DNA of 64,000 nt from Pithys albifrons albifrons (Eukaryota; Chordata; Aves; Passeriformes; Thamnophilidae), in assembly GCF_047495875.1 (NCBI RefSeq), contig NC_092459.1:18957795-19021794 (forward strand), written 5' to 3'. The translations under genes and the position numbers were made by a program. The first letter of the stretch is position 1. The number at the start of each line of letters is the position of its first letter. The notes under the pieces were generated by a model that was given only the letters and a program-made list of their open reading frames with translations, ran no database searches and had not been told where the DNA came from. Below are positions 59,768 through 64,000 of the stretch, piece after piece.

Positions 59768-59845
59768 GGCCCAGATCCTGAGTTGACGTGAATTGATCTG
59801 ATTCCACTAACTTCAGTATCAACAGTGGAATTACCAGCATGGTCT
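59768..59845 (+). repeat. Possible ancient amniote palindromic repeat remnant
   Basis: ggcccagatcctgagttgac, then gtgaattgatctgattcc and actaacttcagt recall a dispersed palindromic repeat of reptiles and birds (ggcccagatcctcagctgg, a taaatc segment, tccattgacttcaatgg). The sequence after 59820 (tggaattaccagca) could be the decayed second arm. The match is from memory and degraded. Confidence 0.35.
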
Positions 59846-60212
59846 AGTCCACAGCCTAAAACTGTGCAATTAATTTAAAAACTACATAAATACAGAAGGG
59901 TTGCTTTTCACACCACTGTTAAGCTATAAAGGTACCCAGGGCCAAGCTAGTACTGGCTGGTGTGTAGTAGCTTCAGCAGAGGGGATCAAGGAGCAGGAAA
60001 TTTGGTTTCAGGCATTAATGCAGGGAAATTTCACTCAGGTTTGCTTTACCAGCCAGTTCACAGGGGATGTGGAGCAGGGAAGATGCAGCTCCCACCTTTC
60101 CAATGAACACAGGGAACAGAAGACAGGAGAGATTTTACCCCAGTACACAGCACTTCTGTCACAGGAACAAAGCTTTTGGCTGGACTTTATCTCACCCCTT
60201 TAGGCATTTCAG

Positions 60213-60353
60213 AGGATCATAGTATCCTTAAGGTTGGGTAAGACCCCCAAGGTCATTGAGTCCAACCTTTGACTGAACACCGCCATGTCAACTAAATCAT
60301 GTCATCAAATGCCAGGCCCAGCAGTTTATTGAACACTTCCAGGGATTGTGACT
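60213..60353 (-). mobile_element. CR1 LINE 3' tail fragment, antisense
   Basis: Begins aggatcatagtatccttaag (reversed CR1 terminus) and continues with a gttgggtaagacccccaag segment, gtcattgagtccaacc, an aaatcatgtcatcaaatgcc part and acttccagggattgtgac. About 140 bp and 5'-truncated. Confidence 0.85.
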
Positions 60354-63300
60354 TTTAAAATCAGATGTCCTGATCTAAGCTAGTTGTCCTTGATTCTCTT
60401 TATAGCTGACAGAGAAAAGCATAGGATGATTCATTTCCTGGTTAAATAAGCATCTAAGATGGGTGAGAATTGCCCCCAGAATTGCTTATTTTTCTTACAG
60501 TAGTTCTAAAAGAGATCAGACAACTAACTTAGACCTGGATGACTGGAATTTTTTCAGTGACTAATGTGAGGTGAGATAGCTTCTCATGTATAGTTCTCAA
60601 AAACTGTCTTGAAAGTCTGATGTAATTCACTGTTACTAAAAGACCCTACTTAAAACAGTGGCACAGGATAAATGTAGCATTTTGCCCCCATGGACTGTGG
60701 CAACATGAGACCACCAATTAGCATCTGACCTTAGGGTGTATCAAATACCTAGGTTTGCCTAATTATAAGACATGTAAAATGATCACACAGGAAAAAAGGT
60801 TATAAAGTTATTGATGCTTACTACCCAAACAATGCTTTGGGTTATGTAGTTTAAATAAAATGAGCCCATCATATAAAATGTGCTGGTAAAACTCATCTGG
60901 ATATAAGCAGTCTTTCCTAGAAAAGATCTCATAAAAATTTCACTCTGAATATATCACTGTTTCTTACCGCTTAATCTGCATAGGAAAAAATGGCGTCTTT
61001 CCACAGATATACAAGCTCAAGGCTCTCTACTGAGAAACTGTCTGGTCACTTTACTGGCTAGGATTCATCATGGAGGGCTGAATGAGAAAAGGGAAGAAGC
61101 AGGAAGATAGGTTAATAACCAAAGTATCTCTCTGATTATGTTGGAGAAAAACTTATTCAAAATTCAATTAGAAGAATTAATTAAAACCAAAATTATATCT
61201 AGAATTTCAAGCACAGTACGACATTGGTAAGTTTTAATGACTACTTTTTCAAGGTTTGAATAACTTTACAATTAAAAAAAACAAACCTGCTCTCAATTAC
61301 CTCACAAACTGGGAAACTCTTGAACATGGAAACTCCTCAGAAATTACAGGATCTTTCACTACCAGAGCAGCAAGCAAAGATGTGGACCTATCCATGAAGC
61401 AGCAAAGAAAAGTGCTGGAAAAGATTGGACTGTATGTGACATATTTCACTCACCTGTCCTAAACTCAAACACAGCTGAGGTTTCAACTAAGTACAAAGTG
61501 GATGTGTTTGTGAAGTACTTTGAAGGACTTGCATTTACATTCAGTTAGCAATGGCTAGGGTCAGGTGATGGAGCAAAACATTCTTTTTTTCTGTGCAGCC
61601 TGAGCACATACTGCTGTAGCACTGAAAAAGAAAATAAACCCCAACCCCCATTGTAGGTCTTTCATGTAGCAGCTGATGGCATACACTGAAAATGGCAGCC
61701 TTCGATCCAAACACACTGGTTTACCTTAAGCTGTTCCCCCTCATTCTAATAGATCACTTTTTCTTAATTAAATATCAGAGGCTACACATGTCAAAACTAA
61801 GTATTTCTAAATCTTATTGTTCTGACTGAACTTTAAAGGTTTTACTCATTCAAGAAGGAAACCCTTGGCTAACATTTCAGAATTTGACTTTAAGGAGAGC
61901 AGATTTCCTTTGTACAATTAAATTGGTCTGTTTGACATTGCCATCTCCTTTTAACAGTGTTTGCCCTTGGAGACCTGTGTAAATGGAAGTCGTAAAGAAA
62001 TATAAAAAAACCAACAACACCCTAGCTTTTAAATAGGGACTTGTATTCTTATTTTTGACACCCTTGGCTTAGTAGAAAAATCATCAAAGACTTAATTTCT
62101 TTTGTGAGAAATAAACTCTTTTAGTGTCTGAGATTTTTTTTTTCTCACAAATCCCTTTTGATTTCTTAATGGTCTTTTAATGTTCATCCTTCTTTGTTTT
62201 GAGATGTAACTGTTAGGGATACATACATACATTTTTATTTTAAGAATAACTCAGGGGTTCTAGTGACCATAATGGAGCACGATGAAGAGATTTCAGGGCA
62301 TCTCAAGAACAGTCATGTTAGCTGAGACTTTCAAAACCTTTGTCTAGAACAGTATACACCATGGTCTAAAGTCTATTCCAATATTGAGTATTCTTTTGAT
62401 GCAGAATTAGATTTGACTGTGGCCTTTCATTATGAGAAGGTTTCTTTTTCCTCTTCTGAAAGTGAAGCAGATCTAGCACCACCGTGTTTCTCTTGGTGCT
62501 GTGGTTCCTCAGAGAAGCCCTGTCTGCCTGCAGCAACATGCCCCTGGGAGCTCTGCCTCCAGGGCAGCTCCATGCTCCCTGCAGAGTAATTATCCTCCTT
62601 CTGAATAAACCTCCTTACAAATGAGCAAATCCAGTTTACTCCTGCCGTGTGTCATAAGGGACAACCGTTTCCTTTAATTGATGGTGCTTTCATGTAAATT
62701 CATCATCCAGTTAACTTCGTGATCTCAGACTAAATAATGTTATTTTGACTAAGTGCTTAATGGTCATATTGATTTGTAAAAACCCCTCAGGTGATTCTGT
62801 CTTGCAAATGGACCAACAGTGGTGATTTATTAAAAGGCTGCCTTTTGAAAAGGTGTTCTGAATGTCACCTACAGCTGCTATTTCATCAAATATATCACGT
62901 CTCTCCTTCTGCCTTCTGTCTGTGAATGTCTGTGGCTGACCTGAAGTTATATCTAAATTGAATTATTTTAGTAATTTCATTTCTAATACAAACTGTGTTG
63001 GCACTGAAATATAGGCTGCAGTAACAGTACTCTTAAGCAAGTTTAGACAAATGCAGTGTAGATTAAGAGAGATATTCTGCTTCCAGCTATATCGATTACA
63101 TTTTTAAAAATCCCATTACTTATGAATTATCAGGAAATCTCCCTCGAATTTGTATTGTGTGTGTCCAAACTACCAAACTGACAGTTCTCCACTGCTGGGA
63201 TTGTCTTCTTGGCTACTTTGTGGTATTGCCATAATGCCTGATACTCTGGTCCTGACTGATGTTGCCTGGCTGGCATCACAAAGCACATTAGCAAAATTAA

Positions 63301-64000
63301 TGTGGTTTACAGAACAGGTCATTTGTAGCCACCTGTGTGCTAAACTCAGCACTGATAGACAATCTTGTATATGTGAAGGTCATCTGGCAGTTAACACATC
63401 AATTGTGACAAAACTGATTTGACATTTTACACTTTTTCCTGCCTGGGTGACAAATTAATGCATGTTATGCTGCATTGCTACCTGCTCATTTATACCTGGT
63501 TTGTATCATTGTTTAATTGGGCCCACTGTGAAGCAGCACTGAACCATTTTGTTTTCTCTGATTTTTCTAACAGTGTACTTCTTTAAAGAAAATCCAGTGG
63601 AAGCAGTTGCACATGTGTATGTTGAAGTGGGGCAAGTACCTGAACAGTTAATACTGTGATTCAAATGGAATTCCGAAATACCCATATGGGTTAGAATTTG
63701 AACTGGGGTTTGCCATTTTTTAAATATGTAATTGATTATTATAAGCTAATAGATGGAGATAGGCTGTATCTTATTAACTTTAAAAAATATTTTTCCCACT
63801 TCATTAAAATAGGCAAAACCAAAATTCGACATTCTATATCAATACAACTGGAAGGAAAATTTAATTTCTTTTTCATAATTCCTTCTGTGTTTAGTTTATT
63901 AATGAAAAAGATATATTTACCTCTTGTCATCTACTTTTTTTGCCCTTGCATTTCAGAGCAGCTATAGATTTTACAAATTGATTAATATATGGGAGAAAGC

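Larger units (their letters stand above)
49499..64000 (+). other. DLGAP2: DLGAP2 intron, 5' part (at least 14.5 kb), phase 1
   Basis: Begins GTAAGC; its acceptor is beyond the window. It contains CR1 scraps (53975-54003, 54665-54785, 60213-60353), the antisense solo LTR (54817-55554), an 11-bp hairpin (57190-57230) and a possible ancient palindromic repeat (59768-59845). GC-richer patches at about 52200-52400, 52780-52960 and 62460-62590 are unidentified and have no convincing exon signals. I searched by eye for the expected next coding exon and did not find it. The remaining stretches show nothing I can annotate. Confidence 0.85.

Noticed and set aside
49499..64000. Next DLGAP2 exon (proline-rich YKKTPPPVPPR region)
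   Set aside because: Looked for by eye in the phase-1 frame after AG acceptors; nothing similar was found, so it lies beyond the window.
1..64000. CRISPR arrays, operons or prokaryotic defence systems
   Set aside because: No spaced identical repeats and no compact gene clusters; the sequence is vertebrate intron.

Overview
This window is from a bird genome and covers a long, AT-rich, intron-dominated stretch of one gene on the + strand, DLGAP2 (SAPAP2/GKAP2), a scaffold protein of the excitatory postsynaptic density. The avian assignment rests on many CR1 LINE fragments, several ending in the ATTCTATG-type repeats of avian CR1, and on LTRs with TGTCCTGG-type termini as in bird ERVL-like elements. 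A neoavian, perhaps passerine, host is a guess from LTR style.

Four internal coding exons are visible: 10524-11593, 27580-27791, 45624-45771 and 49279-49498. All have AG/GT borders and consistent phases (1-0-2-0-1), giving about 549 codons without a stop. Together they encode the N-terminal half to two thirds of the protein, including the conserved RIPANLLDQFE and RIRHLVHSVQKLFTK segments and four R-x-x-S-Y-x-x-A type repeats that in this family bind the guanylate-kinase domain of PSD-95 proteins. The 5' exon(s), with the true start, and the 3' exons, with the proline-rich part, GKAP homology domain and C-terminal PDZ ligand, lie outside the window.

The rest is intron. Upstream intron (1-10523): a reverse solo LTR (931-1570) and one CR1 tail. 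Intron 11594-27579: a nested CR1-in-CR1 (21785-22410), a further CR1 tail, A-rich tracts and a perfect 32-bp tandem duplication. Intron 27792-45623: a sense solo LTR (31948-32536), a 2.2-kb antisense CR1 with broken reverse transcriptase inserted into an older sense CR1 (37320-40102), two more CR1 fragments, and a 362-bp retroposon (43929-44290) with exact 12-bp target-site duplications. That retroposon has a tRNA-Gln-like head followed by a 5S-rRNA-like segment. Intron 45772-49278: nothing recognised. Last intron (49499-64000): CR1 scraps, an antisense solo LTR (54817-55554) and a possible ancient palindromic repeat.

No functional tRNA or rRNA gene, CRISPR, operon or second protein-coding gene is visible. 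The most noteworthy item is the tRNA-Gln/5S composite retroposon. All calls are by eye; no alignment or search was run.
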